A stretch of 41,492 nt of DNA from Dokdonella_A sp937902695. Its GTDB lineage: Bacteria; Pseudomonadota; Gammaproteobacteria; Xanthomonadales; Rhodanobacteraceae. Within the stretch, counting starts at the first letter, position 1, and each line of letters opens with the position of its first letter. Below the pieces are notes generated by a model, which saw nothing but the letters and a program-made list of their open reading frames with translations, did not search any database and was not told the origin of the DNA. Location: positions 1 to 41,492 of the forward strand of contig JBEHYO010000023.1 in NCBI GenBank assembly GCA_048498135.1, in the 5' to 3' direction. Below are positions 9,301 through 16,169 of the stretch, piece by piece. Made by a program: the position numbers and the translations under genes.

Positions 9301-11628
9301 TGTCGTATCGGAAACCAAGGGAAGGCGCGCTGCCTCGCCGCGAAGGCCCGCGACGCGGGCGAGAAACTCATCGCGAATCGGATCCATCGCAGCGCTGTGA
9401 TACGCGATCGTCATGGGCAACATCCGCGCAAACACGTTGCGTTCGACGAGCCGCACCGAGAGATCTGAAAGCGCTGCGGGATCGCCGGAAAGGGTCATCG
9501 CATTTGGTGAATTGACTGCGGCGAGCGAGACCAGATTCTCGATGCCGCGCAAGATCGCCGCGAGATCGCCATGGGGAAGACCAACGGCCAGCATGGCGCC
9601 TGGCATGCTTTGGCGTCCCTGCAGATCGCTCCGATGGAACGCGACACGAATTGCATCCTCGAGTGAGTGCACGCCGGCCACGTACGCCGCTGCCATGGCG
9701 CCGCCGCTATGGCCCATCACCGCGTCAGGATGAATTCCCCAGGACGCATACAAATTGAAAAGCGCGACCTGCAGCGCGAAGTTACTGACTTGGGCGAGTC
9801 GAGGATGTGTCAGGCGCGACGAGGCTTCGTCTGCGCGAAACTCGTCTATCAGCGACCACACCGACAGCGGCCGCAATGCGGCATCACAGCGTTCCAGCAT
9901 CGAGGCGAACGCCGGCTCGCTTGCAAGAAGCTGGCGCCCCATGGCCCACCATTGCGGGCCTAGGCCGGAAAAAACGAATGCCAAGCGACGCGGGGTGCCG
10001 CTCGTCAGGTTTGCGCTGACGATGTTCGCGGTCGTCTCGCCCATGGCAAACGACTCAAGTGCGTCGGCGAGCGCCTCACGACTCGCACCGACAACGGACA
10101 GACGGTGATGCAAGTGCATGCGGCCCAGAGCCGCGTTGCCGCAGAACGCGGCGGGCGCCGCGTTGGTGGAACGCAACGTTGCGCCGGAATGGATCGCCAA
10201 CGCGCGCAGTGCTTCGTCCGAGCGTGCTGACAAGGTGAGCAACTCAGCTCGTTCGGAGTGGCAGCTTGGTTGCGGATACGAGGGACCCGAGGCCAGAACC
10301 ACGCTGGCATTGGCGCCGCCGAAGCCGAACGAATTGACGACGGCTCGCGCGTCAGCAGCATTTCCCGGCCAATCAACGATCGATCGCGGCACACGGATCT
10401 TGAGCGTGTCCGCATCAATCTCGGGATTCCACTGCTGGAAGTGCAGACACGCGGGAATCTTGCGATGGTGGAGCGACAATACGGTCTTGATCAGCCCTGC
10501 GATGCCCGACGCAGCTTCTATGTGGCCGATGTTGGTCTTGACCGACCCGATCCAGAGCGCGTTTCCCTCGGCACGCTCTTCGCGGAAGACGGTTCCGATG
10601 GCGCGTGCTTCGATGGGGTCACCGACGGGCGTCCCCGTTCCGTGGGCCTCCACGTACTGAATCTCGTTCGCACGGACATCGGCACGTCGCAAAGCCAGGC
10701 GCAACATCGCCTCTTGCGATGCTTGACTAGGCACGGTAAGTCCTGAGGAGTGCCCATCCTGGTTTATTGCGGAACCGAGAACGACGGCATATATGGTGTC
10801 GCCGTCTTCCAGCGCGCGTGCAAGTGATTTCAGAATGACCGCGCCTGCGCCCTCACTCCGGACATACCCGTTAGCCGCCGCATCGAATGCCTTACAGCGG
10901 TTGTCGACGGAGATCATGGTGGCCCGACAAAAACCAATCGTCAGCTCGGGACGCAGAGCCAGCTGGACACCGCACGCCACCGCAACATCGCAATCATGGT
11001 TTTCAATTGCGCGGCACGCCAAGTGCACAGCCGTAAGGGCCGACGAACAAGCCGTGTCCACGGACAAACTGGGTCCACGAAAATCGTAAACATAGGAGAT
11101 GCGGTTGGCGGCAATGCTGGAGGCGCCTCCGGTGTTGGAATGGGCATCGATGGAGCTGCGGTTTTCCGGATACATCTGCACGTCGGCGTAGTCGTGTGTT
11201 GAGATCCCGACAAAGACGCCCGTGTTCTTTCCGGCGTGCGTGTCAATCGGAATGTTTGCATCTTCGAACGCATGCCAAACCACTTCGAGCAGCAGGCGTT
11301 GTTGAGGATCGATACGCGCAGCCTCTCGAGGCGAAATGCCGAAAAATCCGGGATCGAATTGATCAACACCTTTAAGGAACCCTCCTGCTTGCGCATAGAT
11401 GCGGCCCGGAGCGGATGGGTCAGGGTCGTAGAGAGCACGCCACTCGCCACGGTCGGGGGGAACGTCGACAATCGCGTCTCTCCCTTCGGTCAGGAGTTTC
11501 CAGAAAGACGCCGGCGAGTCGATGTCGCCGGGAAGTCGGCACCCCATACCGACAATCGCGTAACGGCGCTCACCGTTTGGAGCCGGCGTCATCGGCGACT
11601 CCGTCTCGATCAAGCAGGGCGTGGACAT
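3319..11628 (-). CDS. Highly reducing type I polyketide synthase fused to a PlsC acyltransferase
   Basis: Single-module megasynthase of about 2,769 residues. Order, by residue: KS about 22-445 (DTACSSA Cys194, HGTGT His329, KTNIGH His369); AT 548-850 (GHSGG Ser641, IAYH 741-744); DH 912-1185 (His943 in HVVRSAVLFP, Asp1105 in LLDAALQ); C-methyltransferase 1375-1590 (LEVGAGTGG); structural pseudo-KR 1600-1790; ER 1792-2110 (LLVHAATGGVG); KR 2130-2320 (GGLGGFG, LDD motif suggesting B-type, SS...GNY catalytic pair); ACP 2410-2485 (LGLDSL Ser2444); PlsC domain 2565-2745 (NHLSMAD, an HX4D motif, and PEGTRS). There is no thioesterase, so the acyltransferase is the likely release step, moving the chain onto a glycerophosphate-type acceptor. 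The start at 11628 has GGGGAG 6 nt upstream. ATG 11592 also has GGAG 6 nt upstream, and a longer frame reaches 11673. All three overlap the patatin gene's 3' end. GC is visibly lower than in the right half of the window. Confidence 0.93.
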   Translation of the reverse strand: MSTPCLIETESPMTPAPNGERRYAIVGMGCRLPGDIDSPASFWKLLTEGRDAIVDVPPDRGEWRALYDPDPSAPGRIYAQAGGFLKGVDQFDPGFFGISPREAARIDPQQRLLLEVVWHAFEDANIPIDTHAGKNTGVFVGISTHDYADVQMYPENRSSIDAHSNTGGASSIAANRISYVYDFRGPSLSVDTACSSALTAVHLACRAIENHDCDVAVACGVQLALRPELTIGFCRATMISVDNRCKAFDAAANGYVRSEGAGAVILKSLARALEDGDTIYAVVLGSAINQDGHSSGLTVPSQASQEAMLRLALRRADVRANEIQYVEAHGTGTPVGDPIEARAIGTVFREERAEGNALWIGSVKTNIGHIEAASGIAGLIKTVLSLHHRKIPACLHFQQWNPEIDADTLKIRVPRSIVDWPGNAADARAVVNSFGFGGANASVVLASGPSYPQPSCHSERAELLTLSARSDEALRALAIHSGATLRSTNAAPAAFCGNAALGRMHLHHRLSVVGASREALADALESFAMGETTANIVSANLTSGTPRRLAFVFSGLGPQWWAMGRQLLASEPAFASMLERCDAALRPLSVWSLIDEFRADEASSRLTHPRLAQVSNFALQVALFNLYASWGIHPDAVMGHSGGAMAAAYVAGVHSLEDAIRVAFHRSDLQGRQSMPGAMLAVGLPHGDLAAILRGIENLVSLAAVNSPNAMTLSGDPAALSDLSVRLVERNVFARMLPMTIAYHSAAMDPIRDEFLARVAGLRGEAARLPLVSDTTGTWVTDFSYDAGYWWDAIRRPVLFAQGVDTLLDAGYTSFLELSPHPVLATSINECMAARKLQGLVVSSLRRNEDERTNLLRSLASLHVNGVSVDFQSLYRREPGVSLALYPWQRERHWFESTTPDISLETTPFANDPHPLLSRRLRTALPTWETRLDNPALAYLDDHVVRSAVLFPAAGYIEIALTAALRLDSDSEIALRDVEFFRPLTVADRRSLHLQIVVNPDHAGFNIYARTTDEDAWTHHVRGRISRRAGLRASTHDMHELRNRVAASLDPNKFYEGMHARGLHYGPTFKGVRRLHVGAGDTVGVIGPCEELEVAPYIVHPALLDAALQLLAATVGERTHDDRLFLPTRIEEVRLHRPASEAFLARCVHRYVSDNEVVGAVELVDEGGEPLISVRGVHVQFVESRSADIDELDECLYEYRWEAQVIRGGEPGSPRRCVLPSPISGWSGRASEDVAHLQRQTDWPRYYTTIEQLLSEIAANHVLDAFLELGLADPLQSTISKAAIDSLRTREPSRGAWTRRLLALLEQTGVLRTSADGWSIHRAGPVDIVSDDLRPYTIDVELLAQSARTLSGALEGDGGRSVRKDAAFTIDALPLLARFYADAPASAFYNRLLATAITHLAGRANRGGCLRVLEVGAGTGGTTHFLLEALPCEHLHYVCTDAATLLVEGLRERFGALPFMDVRLFDLTGDAADQGIAVGSFDLVIAANVVHATPDVRAALQQLHTLLAPDGILGLIEITRAPLWLDVIFGQTKGWWAFADRTLRPDYPLLPAAVWQDLLHEHNFEDVVASCEPNSSGEAAQTVFLARATAAKSLLANWMIFGPDAALTDSLRVRLESLGQTVLASSADDYPTALVDAAIGSSIVLVLEANATEAETTTFASTKAALALMQSVASHAHRFTGGLWIITQGTSGLDVQIEDGLFQTPVWGLARALMKEHPTLPIRLVDLSPVSLGAEMDALTREMTERSAEEEIALRGDRRYVRRLRRTTRASLPTRVSGSSQPNLEWRAEVGLRGSLASLRFAALTQTELAPDEIRIDVRAGSLNFRDVMLAMGGIPTSGDEPSFGRQQIGSDCAGVVTAVGNEVTEFCVGDEVMAMAAGSLGSSTSTSALLACQKPASLSFAEAASLPTAFLTVWYALVHLARLQPGERLLVHAATGGVGLAAIQVASLIGAEVFATAGSPQKREYLASIGIDHVMDSRTLAFADEIRERTTGRGVDVVLNSLTGEAIERGIASLAPYGRFVEIGKRDIYANRNLGLEPFRRNLAFLSLDLDRLCAEKPQSVHGMLGELSTHFASGALVPPPLQRFDLPDIENAFRFMAQTKHIGKVVLTRDVDGPLPPIIPVEPDLRIRNDATYLISGGLGGFGLEVADWLVERGAGAIVLMGRHPPTASTQERLARMTARGTRVEVVLGDASGTADVQSAMRLINRTLPRLVGVFHAAMVLDDRRFEHLDVASLERVLAPKARGAWVLHQQTRHCKLDMFVLFSSIASLLGNAAQGNYGAASAFLDALSHYRRATGLPSLTINWGVLAGAGYVAARPELEARLSQQGYRSFSLRKALDALACALTLDVPQIMIARVDWRRVADYAPNAAASPRIADLVPREEERGRTAVPTSEILARLAAATASERRALLEPYLCEALGRVLGLAASEIDRERPIDELGLDSLLAVEFAMVLTRELGVDLPVISLLGGMSTTRLAGLLLADIPVSGTKPPVSPRPAGLPNELAVTATAPEPPDDRPSPRVHPARPPELISQVESNGSIDYAKLDYSRWSPLQQISRRVSQFAFFCVANVEILGVENLPTSGPYILAVNHLSMADVPLALTILRRRAIILATPKLRKSRVLDWLVGRVGQAIYTRHNDESMKSLDQALTVLNHGGVIALAPEGTRSKSGLLKGQTGVSWLAERSGVPVIPYAAWGQERWRARFRQWGRLTIHVRIGAPIAMPSDVAAGALPVDFTRRVMLAVAHMLPPAYRGVYADAGDHAPTERSVS

Positions 11629-13342
11629 AACGCGCTCCCCGTTCGACGATCTCGTCGAGCCGCGCGAAATCACTCATTCCGATGTCGTCGACGGGCGGGT
11701 GCAGATACAGGTCCGCGGGCGTGCCCGCATTGCGCGCGTCACGCACGCTGGCGAGCGTGACGGTCCGCGTCAGGATAGAGGCGATCCCGGGCATCCGGGG
11801 CGGGGCAAGCAGGCCGGACAAGCGACGACGCACGCGCCAGTGGGACGATCTCGCTGCGTTCCCTTTGAGGTCAAACGCAACACTCACGTCGGCGGCGATC
11901 ACCTGACCGCGACAGCGATTGCGCATTGCCACGACGGGGAGATTCTCCAAGAGACCGCCATCGACCAGAAAATCGCCGCGGCGTCGAACTGGCGGCAGCA
12001 GACCTGGCACCGAACAACTGCAGCGCGTTGCGAGCCACAGGATGCCGATCTCGTGAACCACGGGCTCAGCCGTACTGAGATTGCTGGAAACACAAAAGTA
12101 CGGCGTCGGAAGGTCTTCTATGCGCAAGTTGCCGAACATGCGCTTCAGCCTTCGGTTCGTGCCGGAACCATTGTGGATTGAGACATAGGGCAGTGAGAAC
12201 TCAGAGGGATGCGTTCTGCCCAGATAGCTTTCGCGGGCAAGTTCAATCATCTGCGTATGCGTGTAGCCCGCGGCGTATTGGGCGCCGATGATGGCGCCCA
12301 TGCTGGTGCCGCCGACGAAGTCAATCGCCATACCGATCTCTTCCAGCGCACGCAGTATTCCTATGTGAGCGAAGCCGCGCGCGCCGCCCCCACCTAAAAC
12401 GATTCCGACCGCCCGCCCAAATATACGCCGCGCCAAGCGAGCAAAATCTTTTGCATTCCTCCTGCGAACGTGATGCCAGGATGCGATTGCGCCGTTGCCT
12501 AGCCAGGATCGTGTGCGGCAAATCGCGGACCCTTCATCCCTCAGAGCCACGAGTTCAATGCGGGGCCGAGGCGCAATGCCCGCCACGGCGTTGCACAGCT
12601 CGGCTATGCGGCCATTGTCAGGTTGTTTGTCGTTGGCCGATATGAGCACGACGTCCGCAACCTCGAGCACACGCCGGCCTCTCTCTGTCTGGGGCGCATC
12701 GCAGGCAATGACACGAAACCCATCTATATCGTCGACCGTATCCTGCGTTTGCGCCGAACAGGGCGCGTTCATCACGAGGGATACGCCTTGGGCGAGATCG
12801 CGGCATACGTCATTTTCTGGCACGCCTGAAACCCCAACGACGACAACGGTTTCTATGGGGCGCTCGCGTGCGTGACGTCGAGTCGTCCGTTGCAGCCGCG
12901 AGCCAAGTGTTTGCGCCAGGTGTAGCGTGAATACTGGCGACCTTAGGACTAGCCAACGAAAATCATCAGCGGACAAACGGACCACCTTCGTGTGCCGCAG
13001 AGCCCGCACAGTTGCAGTACGCTGCTGGTCCAGCAGCAGGGCCAAATCTCCGATGCAATCGCCACGGCCGAGGATATCGACGACGTCTACCTGGACATTC
13101 GGACGCTCCAGGACGACCTCGACGCGACCCACGGTGATGATATAGAGCGCGTCGGGGGGTTCCCCTTCATTGACGATGACCGCGCCGCGCTTAAACTCGA
13201 CGACACTTGCTCGCCGCGCGCATTCACGTAGCGTCACCTCGTCCAGGTGTTTGAATAAATTACTCTCAAGCAAGTCCTCCGGGCTCGCCTGCTGGCGATG
13301 AATGGGTGTGTTTACGCAGATCAGGGGGTCGTCCGAGCTCAC
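11570..13342 (-). CDS. Cyclic-nucleotide-binding/patatin-like phospholipase (NTE/RssA type)
   Basis: This 590-residue protein has three parts. Residues about 28-150 form a CRP-like cyclic-nucleotide-binding domain (RGDCIGDLALLLDQQRTATV). Residues 160-305 resemble a degenerate Rossmann or MinD-like linker. Residues 310-505 form a patatin lipase domain with oxyanion loop GGGGARG (317-323), nucleophile elbow GTSMG (Ser347) and the DGG catalytic Asp461. Neuropathy-target-esterase-type enzymes of this layout hydrolyse lysophospholipids or phospholipids. No signal peptide is seen, so it probably acts at the inner membrane face. It is the first gene of the PKS operon and overlaps the PKS start. I infer that it prepares the lyso-phospholipid acceptor for the PKS-linked acyltransferase, or remodels the product. 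The GTG start is preceded by a purine-rich GGGAGAGG tract. An ATG at 13376 is out of frame. Confidence 0.88.
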   Translation of the reverse strand: MSSDDPLICVNTPIHRQQASPEDLLESNLFKHLDEVTLRECARRASVVEFKRGAVIVNEGEPPDALYIITVGRVEVVLERPNVQVDVVDILGRGDCIGDLALLLDQQRTATVRALRHTKVVRLSADDFRWLVLRSPVFTLHLAQTLGSRLQRTTRRHARERPIETVVVVGVSGVPENDVCRDLAQGVSLVMNAPCSAQTQDTVDDIDGFRVIACDAPQTERGRRVLEVADVVLISANDKQPDNGRIAELCNAVAGIAPRPRIELVALRDEGSAICRTRSWLGNGAIASWHHVRRRNAKDFARLARRIFGRAVGIVLGGGGARGFAHIGILRALEEIGMAIDFVGGTSMGAIIGAQYAAGYTHTQMIELARESYLGRTHPSEFSLPYVSIHNGSGTNRRLKRMFGNLRIEDLPTPYFCVSSNLSTAEPVVHEIGILWLATRCSCSVPGLLPPVRRRGDFLVDGGLLENLPVVAMRNRCRGQVIAADVSVAFDLKGNAARSSHWRVRRRLSGLLAPPRMPGIASILTRTVTLASVRDARNAGTPADLYLHPPVDDIGMSDFARLDEIVERGARYVHALLDRDGVADDAGSKR

Positions 13343-14062
13343 GCCTCTCCCTCCCCCCTTTGGTCTGGTCAGTCATGACGAGGGAAGTATGCGTCGTGCG
13401 TGGCTTGCCGCGCTTGACCGACTGTCTGGGTTTTTTCTGGTATTTTTCCTTCCTAGCGACGGCCAGAGCGTCACGGTGATGGCTTGGCACCCGCCGAGAA
13501 ACTGGAACCTGGCCAGTGTGGAATGCCAGTCCATTCTCGGCTCCTTTCGGCTACGTGAGCGGAACGATATCGCTCTGTTTCGTTCCCTGTTCGTTCCCTG
13601 CTCACTCCCTGATGCTTTCCCTGTTCGGTGGCGGCGATTTCGGTCGCCAAATGCCTCCGGACCCGCGCCGTCTCTGGCTTTCGGGTCAAGGTCGGCCCGG
13701 AGATGCCCGAAGTACGCTGTTAATTAATACGAAACCCCGCTAAGACGCGGGGTTTTTTGTTTCCAGGGGCCGGGGACGTCAAGTGCAGCAGGCCACGATT
13801 TGTGCCTACGTCTCCGGATACCACCCCGGCGCGGTCCGCCGCACGCCGACCGACACGAAGCTGAAGGCGCTCAAGGCGACGTAAAAGCCGTGCCGCGTCG
13901 CCGATACGGCCACCGGGTCGCGCTCTTGCTCAATAACCGGCCCGACGCGATCGCGCACGCTCGGCGCCGTGCGCAACGGCACCGGCAAGGTCGAGCTGCG
14001 AACGCGCGTGACTCGAATGAGACGGAGCCTGTGCCCGTGCCGGCCGACGGCTCGGAGGCGTC
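13343..14062. other. Non-coding boundary region with one terminator
   Basis: No convincing protein gene is seen in this stretch between the patatin/PKS operon and the cytochrome genes. The left 400 bases should hold the promoter of the leftward operon; I could not pick a clear -35/-10 pair. A strong rightward terminator lies at 13732-13758 with no obvious gene in front of it. A 33-codon GTG frame at 13783-13884 (QQATICAYVSGYHPGAVRR in its first half) has good GC3 and ends TAA, and could be a gene relic. Confidence 0.4.
13732..13758 (+). terminator. Rho-independent terminator
   Basis: Perfect stem AACCCCGC (13733-13740) paired with GCGGGGTT (13747-13754), loop TAAGAC, followed by a T-run through 13758. 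The T-run gives a rightward polarity. The leftward reading would have an A-rich upstream and is weaker. No recognisable rightward gene precedes it. Confidence 0.8.
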
Positions 14063-14218
14063 GTGGCTGGCGAGAACGCCTGCTTGCTTTCGGTGACCGC
14101 GGTGGGAATCGCCAAGGCCTCACGCGAGATCGCGCGATGCTTCTCACTGCTGGGAGAAGTGGGATACTTCGAGTGGCTTGCGTGGAGCCTTAGCCAACTA
14201 TCCGGTGGGACGTCATGA
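14063..14218 (+). CDS. Possible 51-residue small protein coupled to cytochrome c
   Basis: A GTG-initiated frame of 51 codons has GGAGG four bases upstream (14054-14058) and its TGA stop overlaps the ATG of the cytochrome gene (ATGA at 14215-14218). The translation ends GEVGYFEWLAWSLSQLSGGTS-like, with an aromatic C-terminal segment. No family is recognised. The ribosome-binding site and the stop/start overlap argue for a real or recently decayed gene. The short length and overlapping frames on the other strand argue against. Confidence 0.3.
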   Translation: MAGENACLLSVTAVGIAKASREIARCFSLLGEVGYFEWLAWSLSQLSGGTS

Positions 14219-14619
14219 AGCACCTCGGTTACTTCCTCGCAGTCGCCGTGCCGGTGACACTTCAAGCCGCGAGTCCTTCGGGCGAGCACCTTGCGTATAC
14301 GGTCGGTTGCATCAACTGCCACCACCAGACCGACAAGCACATCATCAACGCGCCGCCCTTGGTGGTCGTCAAGACCTACTCGCTTCCTGAGTTTCGGAGG
14401 CTCATGAAAACGGGCGTCACGAAAGCCGGTCGTGACATGGCGTCGCAGGGGAGCGTCATGGGCTTCGTCGCAAAAGAGCAGTTCTCTCACCTGACCGATG
14501 CAGAAGTGTCAGCTCTCTATAACTTCTTTACCACCGACTGGACCGCGGAACGGGGCATCGAAGAAGAAAAGAAGATTCCGATCTACTTCAAGCAATCACG
14601 AGATGAGGCGAAGCATTGA
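14215..14619 (+). CDS. Small periplasmic c-type cytochrome
   Basis: This 134-residue protein has an N-terminal signal peptide (MKHLGYFLAVAVPVTLQAAS, predicted cut near residue 19). It carries one heme-binding motif, CINCH, at residues 32-36. A methionine about 40-50 residues downstream (RDMASQGSVMGF) is a plausible axial ligand, followed by the usual C-terminal helix LTDAEVSALYNFF. It should be exported, receive covalent heme c in the periplasm and shuttle electrons. The partner is not evident. It converges with a diheme cytochrome gene 91 bp away, suggesting a shared respiratory or peroxide-related function. The C-terminus is lysine- and glutamate-rich. Confidence 0.8.
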   Translation: MKHLGYFLAVAVPVTLQAASPSGEHLAYTVGCINCHHQTDKHIINAPPLVVVKTYSLPEFRRLMKTGVTKAGRDMASQGSVMGFVAKEQFSHLTDAEVSALYNFFTTDWTAERGIEEEKKIPIYFKQSRDEAKH

Positions 14620-14710
14620 TTGCTCGCAACCCCGCGGCCACGGCGTCGGAGCTCAGGCGAGGTTTCGTAATCCGAGGTCACTCGCGTAGGGAACGTGTAT
14701 CTCGCCAGCG

Positions 14711-15349
14711 CTACCTGGACTGCACAAATGCAGCAACGTCCTTGATCTCTTCAAGCGACAGATCCCTGACCGCGCCATGCATGACCCGTGTATGGCGCAA
14801 CTGAAGCTGGATTTCCTTTAGCTGACGTTCGACGTACCGCGCGTTTTGTCCGGCAAGGCGCGGTGTGATCCAGAACCCTTGAGCGCCGGCGCCGTGGCAT
14901 ACAGCGCACGCGGCCACGCCTTTGTCCGCGATGCCTTCGCTGAAGATCTTGCTGCCCGAATCGACGGCGGCAGCGTCGCGCGTGACCGGCGGCGGCCGGG
15001 GCTGACTTGCGAAGTAGCGCGCCAGACCCTCGACGGTCGCATCGTCCATCAGCGCTACGCCCAGCAGATCCGAATGCTGCTCGGGCCGACGCAGCGCCTG
15101 ACTGCGAAACTGCCACAGCTTGGCGGCGACGTAGACTTGTGTCTGTGCAGCGAGGCTGGGAATTTCCTGGAATGTGCTGAGCCCGCTTTGACCGTGACAC
15201 GACGCGCAGACCTGTTCTGCAAGGAGCTTGGCGGATTCGTCGGCTTCCCTGGATGGGTCGGCGGCCGTGACGGTACTCACCGTGAGAAGTGAGCTCAAAC
15301 CCAGGATGCCGGCAAGGAAGCCTTTCAGCGTGGATGTCGAGGATCGCAT
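14711..15349 (-). CDS. Cytochrome c4-type diheme cytochrome
   Basis: This 212-residue exported protein is built of two homologous cytochrome domains. A signal peptide ends near residue 30 (TVSTVTAAD). Heme sites are CASCH (48-52) and CAVCH (148-152). Methionine ligands are likely at Met101 (LMDDATVEGLARYFAS) and Met190 (RVMHGAVRDLS). The spacing and the LAGQNARYVERQL segment are characteristic of cytochrome c4, a periplasmic electron carrier to terminal oxidases such as cbb3. The start at 15349 has AGGAGG eight bases upstream. An FNR-like box lies 65.5 bp upstream of the start, which fits induction at low oxygen. Confidence 0.88.
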   Translation of the reverse strand: MRSSTSTLKGFLAGILGLSSLLTVSTVTAADPSREADESAKLLAEQVCASCHGQSGLSTFQEIPSLAAQTQVYVAAKLWQFRSQALRRPEQHSDLLGVALMDDATVEGLARYFASQPRPPPVTRDAAAVDSGSKIFSEGIADKGVAACAVCHGAGAQGFWITPRLAGQNARYVERQLKEIQLQLRHTRVMHGAVRDLSLEEIKDVAAFVQSR

Positions 15350-15407
15350 GACGGGAGCCTCCTGCGTGGCGTGGATTTCAGGCTCGCACGATCGAGCGTC
15401 TCGGCAC

Positions 15408-15421
15408 TTGATCGAGATCAG
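15408..15421 (-). promoter_or_regulatory. FNR/DNR-type box for the cytochrome c4 gene
   Basis: TTGATCGAGATCAG on the + strand, 13 of 14 positions compatible with TTGAT-N4-ATCAA. The centre is 65.5 bp from the cytochrome c4 start. No clear -10 element is seen at the expected 21-22 bp spacing (GAGCCT at best). It lies between the cytochrome and BON-protein genes. Confidence 0.55.
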
Positions 15422-15456
15422 TTCGTCCGCTCGCAGCCGACTGCGCTCCTGCTTCG

Positions 15457-16110
15457 TCAGGCTGCGATGCGCAAGTTGTCGATGACCTCTTTCACGCCCG
15501 GCGCCGCCCAGACGGCCGATCGCGCCGCGTCACGTTCTGCCCACGAATCGACGACGCCGCTCAACGTCACGCGATGGCCCTCGACGTCGACATCGATCGC
15601 CTTGGTCTCTTTATGAGCATGCCGCTGCAGTGCCGCCTCGATCTTGACTTTGAGATCATGCGGTTGTGCGTGCTGATCGATCACGATCTGGTCATTGACG
15701 CCGAGGACGCCGATCAGGTTCCGTACGGCGCTCGTCGCGGCCCAGCGCTGATAGGCCCACTCGACCTTGCCGGTCAGCGTGATCCATCCATCCTGGACGG
15801 AGATTTTTATCGCGTCCCTGGGCACCGAGATATTCCAGTCCAGGGCCTGACGGGCATTGCGCGCCATCTCGGTATCCTTGAGCCTGCTCGATCCCGGCAG
15901 GGCTACGTCGAGCTCCACGACGACGCCCTTGACGCCGCGGACTCGCTGCGCGGCCCGCTCGGCTGCGACCTTCTCGGCATAGCTCTTGACGTGGCCGGCC
16001 AGGGTCACGATGCCCTCTCTGACTTCGACTCCGATGGCGCTGGCTTCCACGGACGGTTCCCACTGCAACTCGGCAACGACATCCAGCTGTATCTCGCGAT
16101 CCGCTTTCAT
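15457..16110 (-). CDS. Triple BON-domain protein
   Basis: This 217-residue protein is made of three BON domains (about 5-70, 78-143 and 150-216). Each has the pattern of a short helix, VxxGxVTLxGxV and a second helix, for example REGIVTLAGHVKSYAEK, QDGWITLTGKVEWAYQR and EGHRVTLSGVVDSWAER. BON domains bind phospholipid membranes or hydrophobic ligands and occur in OsmY-like stress proteins. OsmY is periplasmic, but this protein has no signal peptide and is probably cytoplasmic. The start has AGAGG seven bases upstream. An FNR-like box is centred 66 bp upstream, consistent with membership in the low-oxygen stress set. Confidence 0.88.
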   Translation of the reverse strand: MKADREIQLDVVAELQWEPSVEASAIGVEVREGIVTLAGHVKSYAEKVAAERAAQRVRGVKGVVVELDVALPGSSRLKDTEMARNARQALDWNISVPRDAIKISVQDGWITLTGKVEWAYQRWAATSAVRNLIGVLGVNDQIVIDQHAQPHDLKVKIEAALQRHAHKETKAIDVDVEGHRVTLSGVVDSWAERDAARSAVWAAPGVKEVIDNLRIAA

Positions 16111-16169
16111 AGCAGGGCCTCTTCATCTGATTAACGATGCGAGCGTTCCATGGATCATGCGTCGGCCGC

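Noticed and set aside
15644..15662. TTGACTTTGAGATCA inside the BON gene as an FNR box
   Set aside because: The half-site spacing is one or two bases too long and it lies within coding sequence.
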